Program-made: the position numbers and the translations under genes
NCBI RefSeq assembly: GCF_043290135.1
Contig: NW_027464588.1
Span: 4,579,501 to 4,643,500, forward strand
Length of the DNA: 64,000 nucleotides
Source of the DNA: Rhipicephalus microplus
Lineage: Eukaryota; Arthropoda; Arachnida; Ixodida; Ixodidae
Direction: 5' to 3'
The notes under the pieces: generated by a model
What the model saw: the letters and a program-made list of their open reading frames with translations, nothing else
Database searches by the model: none
Told to the model about the DNA's origin: nothing
Shown: one piece after another, positions 1 through 10,443 of the stretch
Numbering within the stretch: position 1 is the first letter of the stretch
How the letters are laid out: every line of letters starts with the position of its first letter

Positions 1-1200
1 TTCACGGGAGCAGAAACACGTCCTATGGCGATTTGTAACTCGACGTCATCGGCCACAGCCATATTCTTCTGGCCATGCACTCATGCGCATGCGCTTTTGT
101 GCTACCTCGTCACCGAGCACGCTCGTCGCGATTACGGCGGCGCATCTTGCGAGGCTCGCCCGATGAATTGATCGCTGTTTATAACAGCCTGAGCCAGTTC
201 CGCTCGCACAGTGCTGCGCACAGCAGCGACACACGTATCTGGAACTCGACCGCTACGAACGCCGCGAGGTAAGACCTGTCTGTTATTAAGGGGCGTTTGT
301 AATTTTTAGTCGGCTTAGTTGTACTAATTCGATAATTTTCTTGTTTCTTCTCTCTGTTTGGGGATTTAACGCGGATACGATGAGTGGTAACTTGGACAAG
401 TGCTAGTTGCCCGAGCTTTAGTGTTAACGTTGACTGGCAAATGTGGTTGATCGAGCCTTCGCTTCGCGCATCGCAAGAACCACGCATAACGAAAAACCGG
501 ATGTTTTTTTTTAGAGCCGTCGTCACTGGTAGCGTGTGTTGTGTTCGCTTGAGGTTACGACATGACGTGCTGAGGATAAAAAAATTACTAATTTTGCCTC
601 ATGCTACGAATGAACAGTACTATTGTGAGTCGAGCTGTGAGGATGCACGATTCCCAGTATTACGTTTATTTCGATAGTGTTTGGTAATGTCCCATTCACG
701 GCAATGGAGGTCAGGTGGGCATGTTAAAGAATTCAAGTTATCACTGGCGATATAGTACTCAGAAAAATGCGATAACGTTCATCGACTTGGGCAAGCTGAT
801 GGCTGCACTCCATCGACGGTAAAGAAGATTGTTTGCTGAGGCAGCCTACTGTGTCGGTATTGTAGCTTTTATAACAGTCGCGCAAGTGATAGCGAATGCC
901 GACTGCCTTTTGGAATTGCCGTAAGCATTTGGAACCTTAAAATAGAAGATAGTCCATCTCATGTATGGGACGGGTTTAAGTTTTCGATAAGACAGAGGGC
1001 TTGTAGGTGCTTGGGCAAAACTGGGTGAAGGTACTGAGTTGATGAATGAGGCTTTCTTTTTTCTGTAATTAGAGGGGGCATAATAGGACATTATAATGCG
1101 ACGTAGCTACGTAAATGTGTCCAGCGGCCGAGGAACCGCATTTTAAGATTGTCACTTTCGGTGAATGTGTCACTTTACGTGAGGTGTAACCTGCACGTAC
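1..1200. other. Unassigned left edge with GC-rich first 290 bp
   Basis: The first 290 bases are clearly richer in G+C and CpG than what follows. On the plus strand they hold a TATA-like tttataa at 178-184, an arthropod Inr-like acagtg near 209, and a good splice-donor match (gag followed by gtaaga) at 266-274. This could be a promoter with a short first exon, but no protein family is recognisable and no acceptor can be matched. From 290 to 1200 I see AT-rich sequence with no recognisable gene, SINE or transposon. Confidence 0.2.
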
Positions 1201-1209
1201 TATGCGAGC

Positions 1210-1735
1210 GAAGTGGCATGCCCCCCTTCTTCCACAAATACATCAGCGTGCCAGAAGCAGTATCATGGTGATATTTACAGTTGGAAATGAGGATACCAAT
1301 CGGGATGCACCAATTACGTACAATGAAATTACAAAGCACTTTTACTTGGAACGCCGCATTTTTCCACCCCCACATCCGAAACTTAACCGACCGCAGGCAT
1401 TAACCCTACGCCTATTACAGACACACACGTACCCAAACCTTGCCACGCTTCACGTTTATTATCCCGATGCATACCCCAGTGACACATGCCCATCATGTGG
1501 ACACACAGCGACACTCGATCACATGCTCTGGGAGTGTAGAACAACTCCTCCCGACTCTACCTCAAGCAAGTGGGAGAGGTCCCTCAGGAGCTCACTTCTC
1601 GCCGACCAGCGATGGGCCGTCCAGCAGGCCCACGAAGCGGCCGCCAGGTACTCCCTGTCGGTCCCTACGTGGGAGACGCCCGCTACGCGCTAAGCGCGTC
1701 CTGCAGGCCCGAAATAAAGTTTTTTCATTCCATTC
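1210..1735 (+). pseudogene. 3' end of a non-LTR retrotransposon (C-terminal zinc-binding tail of ORF2)
   Basis: An open frame at 1202-1693 carries the C-terminal region typical of RNase H-bearing LINE ORF2 proteins in arthropods. It contains a YNEITKHFYLERR-like segment, a QALTLRLLQT segment, then CPSCG, HMLWEC and an alanine-rich helix. The spacing CX2C...HX4C is the usual Cys/His cluster after RNase H. The frame ends at a stop at 1691-1693. It is followed by an aataaa (1713) and a tail of cattccattcca, a simple-repeat 3' end common in these elements. Endonuclease, RT and RNase H are absent, so this is a 5'-truncated dead copy. The fragment at 45.7-46.8 kb has the same architecture. No clear target duplication was found. 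Confidence 0.8.
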
Positions 1736-2939
1736 CATGAGGCCACAAGTATGCACTTACTTAGGTTGTGTGCTTCAGCGTATACAAACAGAGCGGATTA
1801 GTTGGTCGCCCGAAACCTGAACCAGCGTGTCGCTTCACTTACGTATGTGTTGCCACTCATTCTAGCATAATTTCGGGTGCTCGCTAGGATTGCGACGTAA
1901 CTAACGTACTTTTGTCGTCAGAAATGCAATGAGTCAAGAAACAAGCAACCAATTTTGAAATGATTACAAGCACCATGGCACAACATGTGCCAAACAAGTG
2001 AACGGCTGACAGTAAGACCATTTTAAAATAAGCTCCTGGCAGTTAGAAAACAAAACAAAAAACGATTGACAGAGTGCAATATGATGTGTAGCCGAATCGT
2101 TCAATTAGCCGTGCATTCGAGCAGGGTGTGCCGACTGCGACCATCGACCAGGAGGGACTCGGATAATCTAAGGCAAAATTTCGCGTTCTCTGTCACCTTG
2201 AAATTCAGAAGTTCTTTGATGGTGGGTGTAACAGTGACGACAAAATAAGGGCGGTCACGTGCCTTGACCATAATGACCAGAGGTTTCGGCTTATCTCGCG
2301 TTAGTTGGTTGACGGTCATGACGCCGCATTTTCTCGCGAGCGTCATTGGAAAGGTGGCGGAGATATTTCGCTGCTTACGTGAACAAAGTGTTACTGTGGC
2401 CCTGACAACGATGTTTTCGCTAAACAGCAGAGAAGTTGATGTCCCGAGCCCCCATCCTTCTATAAGAAAATTGTAAAGGCAATTGTGCATTGGTGTGGTG
2501 TTCGTCTCGGCCGTTGACGAATTGATTTTGTTTGGGCCACATCCTAGAAAGACAGGAAGCCTTATGGTTAGTGGTGACTGAAACGGGATAATTGAGAATT
2601 GCAATCGTGACGACATGTACGCTTCCGAATGCAAAATGGATGGATGACACGATGAGATAGACAACGCACGTTCCGCTTGTGCATATGCACTGTTTAGGGA
2701 CTACGTGGCTGTACCTAGGCAAGCACGAAGTGTGAGCCTTTTGTTGGAAGATTATTTTTACATCCGTGCAGTGACAAAGAGTCATAACCAGCAAGAGAAT
2801 CAGTCGAGCTCAACTTGAGTCACCCAGTATTGAAGAGTGCAAATAGAAGTGTTTCGAGGAATGGCTGGGGGAGGAGAAAGATTTGTGAAGTGTCGCAGAC
2901 AGGTCATACGATTCCATTCCTGTCGCAGAAAGAGTTGTC
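1736..2939. other. Unassigned; holds an unrecognised 187-codon minus-strand ORF (2101-2664)
   Basis: No transposon family is recognisable. The longest open frame is 2101-2664 on the minus strand, 187 codons from an ATG. It encodes a rather ordinary-looking composition without low-complexity bias. I see no catalytic motif, signal peptide or membrane helix, and a frame of this length can arise by chance in 64 kb. A second, overlapping minus frame (2420-2794) is probably a shadow. Treated as non-coding unless transcript evidence appears. Confidence 0.2.
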
Positions 2940-2952
2940 ATTAACTGCGAAT

Positions 2953-3121
2953 GCTGCGGTGGCTTCAATTCCGATGGAGGCGGAAATGTTGTAGGCCCGT
3001 GTGCTCAGATTTAGGTACACGTTGAAGAACCCCAGGTGGTCGAAATTTCAGGAGCCCACAACTACGGCGTCTCTCATAATCATATGGTGGTTTTGGGACG
3101 TTAAACACCACATATCAATCA
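2953..3121 (+). mobile_element. tRNA-derived SINE (Ruka-like), 5'-truncated
   Basis: This copy lacks the tRNA-like head. It begins in the ctgcggtggct segment and keeps the body (gatggaggcggaaatgttg, gtgctcagatttaggtacacg, ggtggtcgaaatttc, tcataatcatatggtgg) and the catatcaatcaa tail. It is bounded by a perfect 13 bp target-site duplication, attaactgcgaat, at 2940-2952 and 3122-3134. This shows LINE-mediated insertion with 5' truncation. The family name Ruka comes from my memory of the tick literature. Confidence 0.93.
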
Positions 3122-3134
3122 ATTAACTGCGAAT

Positions 3135-5217
3135 ACATATAGAGTATGAGGAAAATGGCTTGTTATGAAGTTCAACTATTGAGACTTGTGGCCTTAATAA
3201 GTAAAGTGGTGGAGTTTGTGTAATTGCGACGATGCCACGTGCGAGAGATTCACCTATACAACACGCAGTAGAAATATAAGCGTTTAGTCCGCAGAGCCAA
3301 AGCTCTCATGAAGACTCAGTAATGCCAACATTACATAAAGTCGTACGAATGGAAGGCTAGAACGCCGACGGGAATGTGCACTAATGCTGGCAACAGAGGT
3401 TGCACGTGAAAGACAGAGCTTCGAGGACTTAAACGTTTTACGAAGTACCGGCGAGACTACGCAACAAGCGTTACTTAGCCAACATGCAAGGTGTATGTGT
3501 CGCTACCCGAAGGAAGATGGTCACAATGGAATTAAGCGAACACAGCGCCACTGTTCTAGCTTGTGTGCGCCATGCCTTGTCGAAATGAACGGTAGCAGTA
3601 TGCGGATATGGCAGCCCACCAATTTGAAAACGGCACATATATAGGTGGGAAGACTCTTATTAACAACAAAACAGTGAAATATATTGATGCCTCTAAAGTG
3701 AGACGTGTCTCAGTTGCGTAGTTTGACAACTTCAAGCTGTCCAAGTTATCCCTTTTTTGTTCATTGAGAGCGGCATCACTCTGGTTAGGACAAATTGAGT
3801 TTCCAACGCTATGATGGCACGCAGCTGGGTCAAAGATGCAATACACGCGTGACTGTCGCAGTTTGGTGGCTTGTGTACCTTGCAATCTTTCTGGGTTCGT
3901 CATTGCCTAGCAAGTGCAGTACACTCTCCATGTCTGGTCGCAGGCCAGCCGAGCTACCACAGTTTTGTATCTGTAGTTTTGGCGTATTGTTAATTATGGT
4001 GGCAAAAACAAAGGAACTGGCTTAAATCAGTTGCAGTGATATCTCTCGCTGGCACACAGCTTTTGCGTTATGAACGACGCTGCACTCCGTGGGCGCGGGG
4101 TTGGGTGTATGAAAAAAGGCCTACAGGGAATCTCTTTAGAGAGGAGCGAGTACCTTTGCGCAAAATCACCGATCAATTATCTGCGAATGATGTAGAATGA
4201 ACGACTGCAGTGACACACCGCCACAAAATATCACCAAATGGCTCACCCATATCAACCCACAGTGTTGGCAATAGGTGGTTGACAAGCTCGAACAAGGGTT
4301 ATCTTCCTCGGCATGTTTCCCCACAGAAGAGTTCCAGCGTAGCAGAAGCCCATTGTTCCCGAAACACCAGCGTGGTCTTTTGATTTAGGTGCACCTTCAA
4401 GAAACCCCTATTTCTCTGGAGACCAACGCTGCATCTTACCTCCTGGACCTATTGTTATTTTTATGACTTTTCACAATTTTCAAACAGCACCAAATTCAGC
4501 CTTCCTTTCGCTGACAATCTTGGGATAAAATATTTTAACAGGAGGGCCACCCCCTGCACTACAAGTAAAAACTTAATACTAACGCTGAATCCTAATTCAC
4601 CACTCTGGATATCCGCGTTCATAACCCCCCCCCCCCCCCCCGCAACGAACGTATTCATTCTGGAACTCCCAAGTCCGGGGATATGGCACACTAGAGACGT
4701 TTAATCAGCAGGACAATGTTGACGAATGTTGTTGATGACCCAAGTGCTTGTAATGCCAGCGCAGATAAGCTTGAATGACTTTTTTCAATGTTTGGTTCAT
4801 TTTTGGTTGGCTCAAAATTTTCGAGCACCGACAGACCCTTTCAAAAATGGCTGCAGCATCCTGTGGAGACGCTCTCTGACTACGCGCTGAGTATATGCGA
4901 TATTGGCCACTGCAATTTAGTTAGGTGTCTTGCTAGCTTACAAAGTTAAGTTAATCACGGTACGCGTTGATGTTGGCGGTTCACATTTTTTATCGGGTGC
5001 AAATGATATTTACCGCGCTCAAAGCGGAATTTGAGCTAGTTTAAACTGGCACTTTGCTCAGTCCACCGCCTATTTCTGGATTCATCAACGCCTTTTTCTC
5101 GAGCGACGATTACGGTGAGTTGCTCGTTCTTTTGTCCATTTTCATTCTCTAACAAATGTTCTGTTTCTGCTTTCAGAGCCACCGGCATTTTAATTCAAAG
5201 CTTTACAAACCCTTAAT
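3135..5217. other. Unassigned sequence with a poly-C run
   Basis: No gene or recognisable transposon. A run of 17 C at 4625-4641 is present. The stretch 4385-4440 vaguely resembles the SINE body (gatttaggtgcac...ggagac) but is too diverged to call. Confidence 0.5.
4625..4641 (+). repeat. Poly-C homopolymer (17 bp)
   Basis: Uninterrupted run of cytosines read directly from the sequence. The length may be unreliable in any assembly. Confidence 0.95.
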
Positions 5218-5229
5218 ATGTAAGTATTG

Positions 5230-5476
5230 TTGCCCTGCCGCAGTGGTCTAGTGGCTAAGATACTCGGCTGCTGACGCGCAGGTCGCGGGACCGAAGCCCG
5301 GCGGCGGCGGCGGAATTTCGGTTGGAGGCGAAAATGCTGTAGACCTGTGTGGTCATATTTTAGTGCATGTTAAAAAAGAGCTGGTGGTCGGAATTTCCGG
5401 AGCCCTCTACTCTGGCGTCTCTCATAATCATACGGTGGTTTTTGGATCTTAAACCTTACACATCGTCATCATCATC
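5230..5476 (+). mobile_element. tRNA-derived SINE (Ruka-like), full length
   Basis: Head: the A box lies in cagtggtctagtggctaag, and the B-box position reads ggtcgcgggaccgaagcccg, so the B box is degraded. The body follows, with a cgg-expanded segment (5297-5312) and an (atc)n tail in place of the usual (atca)n. Flanks atgtaagtattg (5218-5229) and atgcaagtattg (5477-5488) form a 12 bp target duplication with one mismatch. Older than the copy at 7134, judging by body divergence. Confidence 0.92.
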
Positions 5477-5488
5477 ATGCAAGTATTG

Positions 5489-6073
5489 GCTTCTATAGGA
5501 TTGTCTACACGGCCTGTAATGAAAACCCACCTTTGTGTTATTCCGCGAAGTCGGGAAACTCAAGAAAAGTTTTTCGTAATACAAGTTATATGCAATGAAA
5601 CGCGAGAATTGAGGGCCAATACCCCTGCTTTCGTTCGCAATATTCACAGGTCGCGATGTCAGCTGAATTCGAACAGAATAGCTTACATCAAAGCCAACAT
5701 TATCTTAAGCGGCGATAATTTGCAGCGACATGATGCGATTAGCACAAGCAATTGCTCATTATACCCGTTATAATAAAAACAGCCATGTTTCAATCTGCGA
5801 GCACTGTACATAGAAAACGAACCCTAAAACACGAAAACTATGAGACATTTTCACTGCATAGTATCGTCTCAAGCTCTAAAACAATGTATGTGTGATTATC
5901 GCTATCGCCTAAGTAGTCTGTTGTGCTGATCGAATACTTTTCAGAAATACACCTTCAAGACGGGCTCAATTTTTCAGAAGCGGCACATGTGAGAACACAC
6001 TTACAATTATTCTGGTTGAATACCCATACGTAAAAAAACACAAGTGTGCTTCTAATCATCCTTGACTCGATTT
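5489..6073. other. Unassigned AT-rich spacer
   Basis: No recognisable gene, transposon or repeat structure seen on either strand. Confidence 0.5.
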
Positions 6074-6081
6074 TTACACTT

Positions 6082-6331
6082 GCCTCGCCACAATGGTATA
6101 GTGGCTAAGGTACTCGGCTGCTGACCCGCAGGTCGCGGGATCAAATCCGGGCTGCGGCAGCTGTATTTGTGATGCAGTAGAAAATGCTGTGAGCCATGTG
6201 CTCAGATTTCCGTGCACGTTAAAGAACCTCAGGTTGTCGAAATTTCGGGAGCCCTCCACTACGGCGCCTCCCATAATCATATGATAGTTTTGAGACGTTA
6301 AGCGCGACATATCAATCAAATGAATTTATCG
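6082..6331 (+). mobile_element. tRNA-derived SINE (Ruka-like), full length
   Basis: Complete tRNA-like head (tatagtggctaaggtactcgg, then ggtcgcgggatcaaatcc) and body, ending in catatcaatcaaatgaatttatcg. An 8 bp direct repeat ttacactt flanks it at 6074-6081 and 6332-6339, the likely target duplication. The Gypsy element that follows begins inside or immediately after the right copy of this duplication. The SINE is therefore older than that insertion. Confidence 0.9.
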
Positions 6332-6338
6332 TTACACT

Positions 6339-6495
6339 TATAATGAAGGAATGAAGACAAGAAAAGGAAACAACGAGCATCATCGAAAAGTAAGGCACAA
6401 CAAAATCGGCGCTTGAGCTCCTCCATCTTCCTCGTCCGGTCGCTATCTCGAATCTTCCACCTGCCTGTTTGGTTCGCCCAATAAACCTCTTTACA
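6339..6495 (+). repeat. 5' LTR of the Gypsy element
   Basis: About 156 bp, starting (t)ataatgaagg and ending cctctttaca, with an aataaa at 6480-6485 just before the end. It lacks the canonical TG start but keeps the CA end. The region after it (tttggtggatcatgctggg) would be the primer-binding site; I cannot name the tRNA. Confidence 0.88.
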
Positions 6496-6638
6496 TTTGG
6501 TGGATCATGCTGGGTAACCACATCGCATACAACCTGGAACTCCGATCCCGCATCTTGTTGTCGACCATGCAAGTTGACGCTGCCCAACAAACAATACCTC
6601 TCGCGGCCGCTAGTTGCCCTGGCCCGGTTCATCAGTGA

Positions 6639-7124
6639 GACCCCCCGATCTTTGCGGGCACCGAAGACCAGGACATCGAGGACTGGCTGTCGTCATACGA
6701 GAAAGTCAGTGGACCCAACAGGTGGGATGACGCTGCTAAGTTGGGCACTGTCAATTTTTACCTCAGCGACGTGGCCAAGCTGTGGTATACGAACCACGAA
6801 ACCGAGTTCGCGAATTGGTCCGCCTTCGAGGAGGCGATATGTGCCGTTTTTGGTCGTCCTGCCTTACGGAAGCTACGCGCCGAACAACGTCTGCGCACGC
6901 GGACACAGGAGCCAGGTGAAACTTTCACATCATATATAGAAAATGTGATCGATCTCTGCCGGCGCGTCGATGCTTCCATGAGCGAGAGTGCGAAGATACA
7001 GCACATTATGAAGGGCGTCGACGATGACGTTTTCCAGGTGCTTCTCGCGAAGTCTTCTAGCACTGTGGCAGAACTAGTGAATTTGTGCCAAAGCTATGAT
7101 GAATTGCCGAGGCAACGAGCTTAG
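6639..7124 (+). pseudogene. gag: Gypsy gag, capsid part (Retrotrans_gag-like)
   Basis: The frame is open from 6639, just after an in-frame tga, to a tag at 7122-7124. It begins PPIFAGTEDQD-IEDWL, the usual entry into a Gypsy capsid. It continues with WDDAAKLGTVNFYL, A(K)LWY, FEEAICAVFG, GETFTSYIENVIDLCRR, IMKGV and a C-terminal helical segment. This is the Retrotrans_gag pattern, which packages element RNA into virus-like particles. The annotated ATG at 6741 is internal; the frame upstream of 6639 has shifted. The stop at 7122 lies at the edge of the SINE target duplication. The rest of gag resumes after the SINE. Confidence 0.85.
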
Positions 7125-7133
7125 ACGCGACGC

Positions 7134-7378
7134 ACGCCCTGCCATGGTGGTCTAGTGGCTACGGTACTCGGCTACTGACCCGCAGCTCGCGGGTTCGAAT
7201 CCCAGCTGCGGCGGCTGCATTTCTGATGGAGGCAGAATTGTTGTAGGCCCGTGTGCTCATATTTGGGTGCACGTTAAAGGACCCCAGTTGGTCGGAATTT
7301 CCGTAGTCCTCCACTACGGCGTCACTCATAATCATACAGTGGTTTTGGGACGTTAAACCCCACATATCAATCAATCAA
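7134..7378 (+). mobile_element. Ruka-like SINE nested inside Gypsy gag
   Basis: Full-length copy with a good tRNA-like head (A box tagtggctacgg; B box gcgggttcgaatccc) and a catatcaatcaatcaa tail. It is bounded by a perfect 13 bp duplication, ttagacgcgacgc, at 7121-7133 and 7379-7391. It inserted after the Gypsy element. Its body is closer to the consensus than the copies at 5230 and 58270. Confidence 0.96.
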
Positions 7379-7412
7379 TTAGACGCGACGCTCATCCCAG
7401 ACAATCTAACCA

Positions 7413-8102
7413 GTGACCGCACTGGACGTTATGACTGACCAGACAAACCTTCTCGCACAAATGAAAGACTTCGTGCGAGAGGAAGTGGCTCAGCGGCTTT
7501 CTCTGCTGCCTTTTGCTCAACGCCAGGAGCTCTCGCAGCAACAGCCACTGCGACACCCACCACCATTGGCTCCTATGCTTCAACATGTGGTCCAGAAGCA
7601 GATTTCCGAGGCTATGTCGGTACCCTTGCAGCAGCCCCCCGTCACCACGCCTCTTACTTACGCTGAGGCACTAAAGCAGCGGCAGCCACACCCCAACCCG
7701 TTGTTCCAGGGACTGCCGTATACCTCAGCCCCAACTCAGCCATCCACCGCCTGGGTTCCTCCCATTGCCACCACGGCCCCCACTCACCCGTTTGCCGCAT
7801 GGGCTGCTCCCCTCGTCGCCGATACTTGGAGAATGCGCGATAACCGACCCATCTGTTTTGCGTGTGGCGGTCCTGGCCATATCGCCCTTTACTGCCGTCA
7901 TCGCGTGCCGGGATACACAGACGCACGGACAGAGAACAGCTTCATGGACCTTCCTCCATTTCATCTGGAAAATTCTGGTTCTCAGTCAAGCTCGTCTTCA
8001 CGGGTTTGTCCGCGTACTATGTCTGGTCGCTCACCTTCACCCCGTCATCGCTCCCTGTCACCCATGCGTCGTCGGCCAGCTCCTGAACACGAGCGAAATT
8101 AA
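7413..8102 (+). pseudogene. gag: Gypsy gag, C-terminal part with CCHC zinc knuckle
   Basis: Open frame of 229 codons downstream of the SINE. It has an N-terminal coiled helix (TNLLAQMKDFVREEVAQRL), a proline- and glutamine-rich linker, then CFACGGPGHIALYC at about residues 149-162. That is a CX2CX4HX4C nucleocapsid knuckle used to bind element RNA. The C-terminal tail is serine/arginine rich. The start codon at 7413 is internal, because the protein would normally continue from the capsid part upstream. The minus-strand frames here are shadows. Confidence 0.85.
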
Positions 8103-8158
8103 CCGCCGCAGTTCAGGAGGCAAGAACTGCGCTGTCAAAATGCTCAAGTCCTCGCACA

Positions 8159-8580
8159 TTGCCGTCGAATATTGTGGAAGTTTTTGTAGAAGGTACTCGA
8201 GCATATGCTTTAGTGGATACCGGTGCTGCCGTTTCCATGATAGACGCTAAACTTTGCCGCAAGCTCCGAAAAGTGACGACGCCTCTTAATATGATGTCCT
8301 CGCAAAGAGCAAATGGGGACGCGGTTCAGCCTGTAGCTGCCCGCACTGTCCGACTGATGATCGCGAAGGACCACTACACAGTTGATTTTATTGTCCTTTC
8401 GTCATGCTCACACGACATTATACTCGGATTGGATTTTTTTCGCGTAACCATGCCGTTTTTGATTGTGCAAGATCGGAGCTTTAACTTTTCCCGTTTTACG
8501 ACCAACCAACCAGCCGCATTCAGCCCGCCGTACACACATTCGTCGTCAAAGAAGGCACTGAAATTCCTCCGACAGCAGCT
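8159..8580 (+). pseudogene. Gypsy retropepsin (aspartic protease)
   Basis: Shows VEGTRAYALVDTGAAVSMID, with the DTGA catalytic triad of a retropepsin at about residues 19-22, followed by strands ending in DIILGLDFF, the conserved hydrophobic-hydrophobic-G-L-D-F close of Gypsy proteases. It processes the Gag-Pol polyprotein as a homodimer. The active-site triplet is intact. The reading frame continues to 8911, but the RT connection is found in another frame from about 8581, which implies a frameshift between them. Confidence 0.85.
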
Positions 8581-10386
8581 GTGCTGCTCCCCGTGTTTTG
8601 TGACGGCATTGGGAACGATGCTGCATTCTTTGACCCTTCAAGCCTCTTCCTTAGTCGAAGATCACTTCTTCTGCCTTATTCAACCCTCTCTATTTCTAAA
8701 GGAAACAGTGCTCTTTGCCTCATCAATCCCCTTCCATATCCCGTCGAACTGTTTCAAGGTGAATCTCTTGGACACGTGCATGCCATTGATAACCAACAAA
8801 TTTTTATCATGCCGCCAGATTGTTCCATTGACTACGACGCCATCAGTGCCCTCAACCCTTGCAATATACCACCTTGCGAGCTTTTCGATTCATCGATTGC
8901 CGACGGACTAACGCCATCTGAATGCTCTGAGCTCCTTCAGCTGCTCTACCAGCTTCGTGAATCCTTTGACGTTGCTCAACGTACTCTTGGCCGAACTCCC
9001 AGTTTTTTTCACTGCATCAACACAGGTTCCAACGCGCCAGTACGACAGCGACCATACCGTGTTTCCGCCACGGAACGTCAGGTTATCACCAAACAGGTTG
9101 ACAATATTCAAGCGCGACGTTATCCAACCTTCCCAAAGCCCATAGGCATCGCCATTCGTTCTCGTTAAGAAGAAGGATGGTACAATTCGCTTCTGCGTTG
9201 ATTACAGGCGCTTAAATAGGATCACTCGCAAAGACGTGTACTCTTTGCCCAGGATTGATGACGCCTTTGATTGCTTACCTGGTGCCGAGTTTTTTTCGTC
9301 GTTAGATTAGCGTTGGGGGTATTGGCAGGTGCCCTTAGCAGATGGTGATCGTCCAAAAACAGCCTTCGTGACACCGGACATCTATACGAGTTCAATGTCG
9401 TGTCCTTCGGCCTCTACACTGCGCCGGCCACATTCGAGCGCATGATGGACTCGGTTCTGCGGGGTTTGAAATGGAACATATGCTTCTGCTACCTCGACAA
9501 TATCGTCGTCTTTGCACCCGATTTCGCAACACATCTTGTACGCCTGAAACATATCCTAACGTGCCTGAAGAATGCGCAGCTCCAACTGAATTTCAAGAAA
9601 TGCCACTTCGCTGCTCGGAGGCTCACAATTCTCGGTCACGTCGTATCAAAGGATGGCGTTCTTCCCGACCCGGCTAAACTACGCGCTGTCGCTGAATTCC
9701 CCAAACCAACGACTGTAAAACAGTTACGCAGCTTCGTAGGATTGTGCTCCTACTTTCGTCGGTTTGTGCACAACTTTGCCTCCATAATTGCCCCTTTCAC
9801 CCACCTTTTAAGCAGTGCCAACGACATCTCATCATGGTCTTCCGAATGTGATCACGCATTTACCACTCTTCGCCGTCTCGTGCCATCACCGCCTATATTG
9901 CGCCACTCTGATCCCACGGCTGCAACTGAAATCTATACAGAAACCAGGGGTGTTGATCTCAGTGCAGTTCTCGCTCAACGCAAGCCTGGATCCCCTGAGT
10001 ATGTCGTCGCCTACGCCAGCAGAACGCACAACAAGACTGAGGTAAACTACAGTGTTACCGAAAAAGAGTGCTTAGCCATACTTTGGGCGATTGTGAAATT
10101 TCGACCATACTTATATGGCCGCACCTTTGCTGTAGTTACAGACCATCATGCCTTATGTTGGTTGTCGTCGCTGAAGGATCCAGCAGGTCGTCTTGCTCGT
10201 TGGGCTCTGCGACTTCAAGTGTATGACATCCGCATCGTGTATCGTTCCGGTCACCAACATACCGATGCTGCAGCGCTCTCACGATCACCACTGTCCGCTG
10301 AGGTTGCCTTTATATCTTCTATAGAACACGCGCTGTCCGCTCTTGACATTGGCACAATGACCTCTGCACAGCGCGACGGTCCATAG
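8581..10386 (+). pseudogene. pol: Gypsy reverse transcriptase and RNase H, broken
   Basis: The RT N-terminal linker (8581-9168 frame) leads to [20 protein letters not shown] and YWQVPL in a different frame (about 9140-9330), with in-frame TAG stops near 9150 and 9308. After another shift the frame 9400-10386 gives [16 protein letters not shown], then YLDNIVVF at 9490-9513, LGHVVS and [16 protein letters not shown]. RNase H follows, with [14 protein letters not shown] and [15 protein letters not shown]. Two catalytic changes stand out: the RT motif is YLDN instead of YLDD, and the first RNase H aspartate (usually TDAS) reads TETR. Together with the frameshifts these mark a dead polymerase. Confidence 0.9.
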
Positions 10387-10443
10387 ATAACTTCGCTTCT
10401 GGACGTCTTATCTGGGGTACCGACACTTCCCACCACTCGAGCA

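Noticed and set aside
4378..4440. Possible very old SINE fragment
   Set aside because: Only a weak resemblance to the body (gatttaggtgcac, ggagac); not enough to call.
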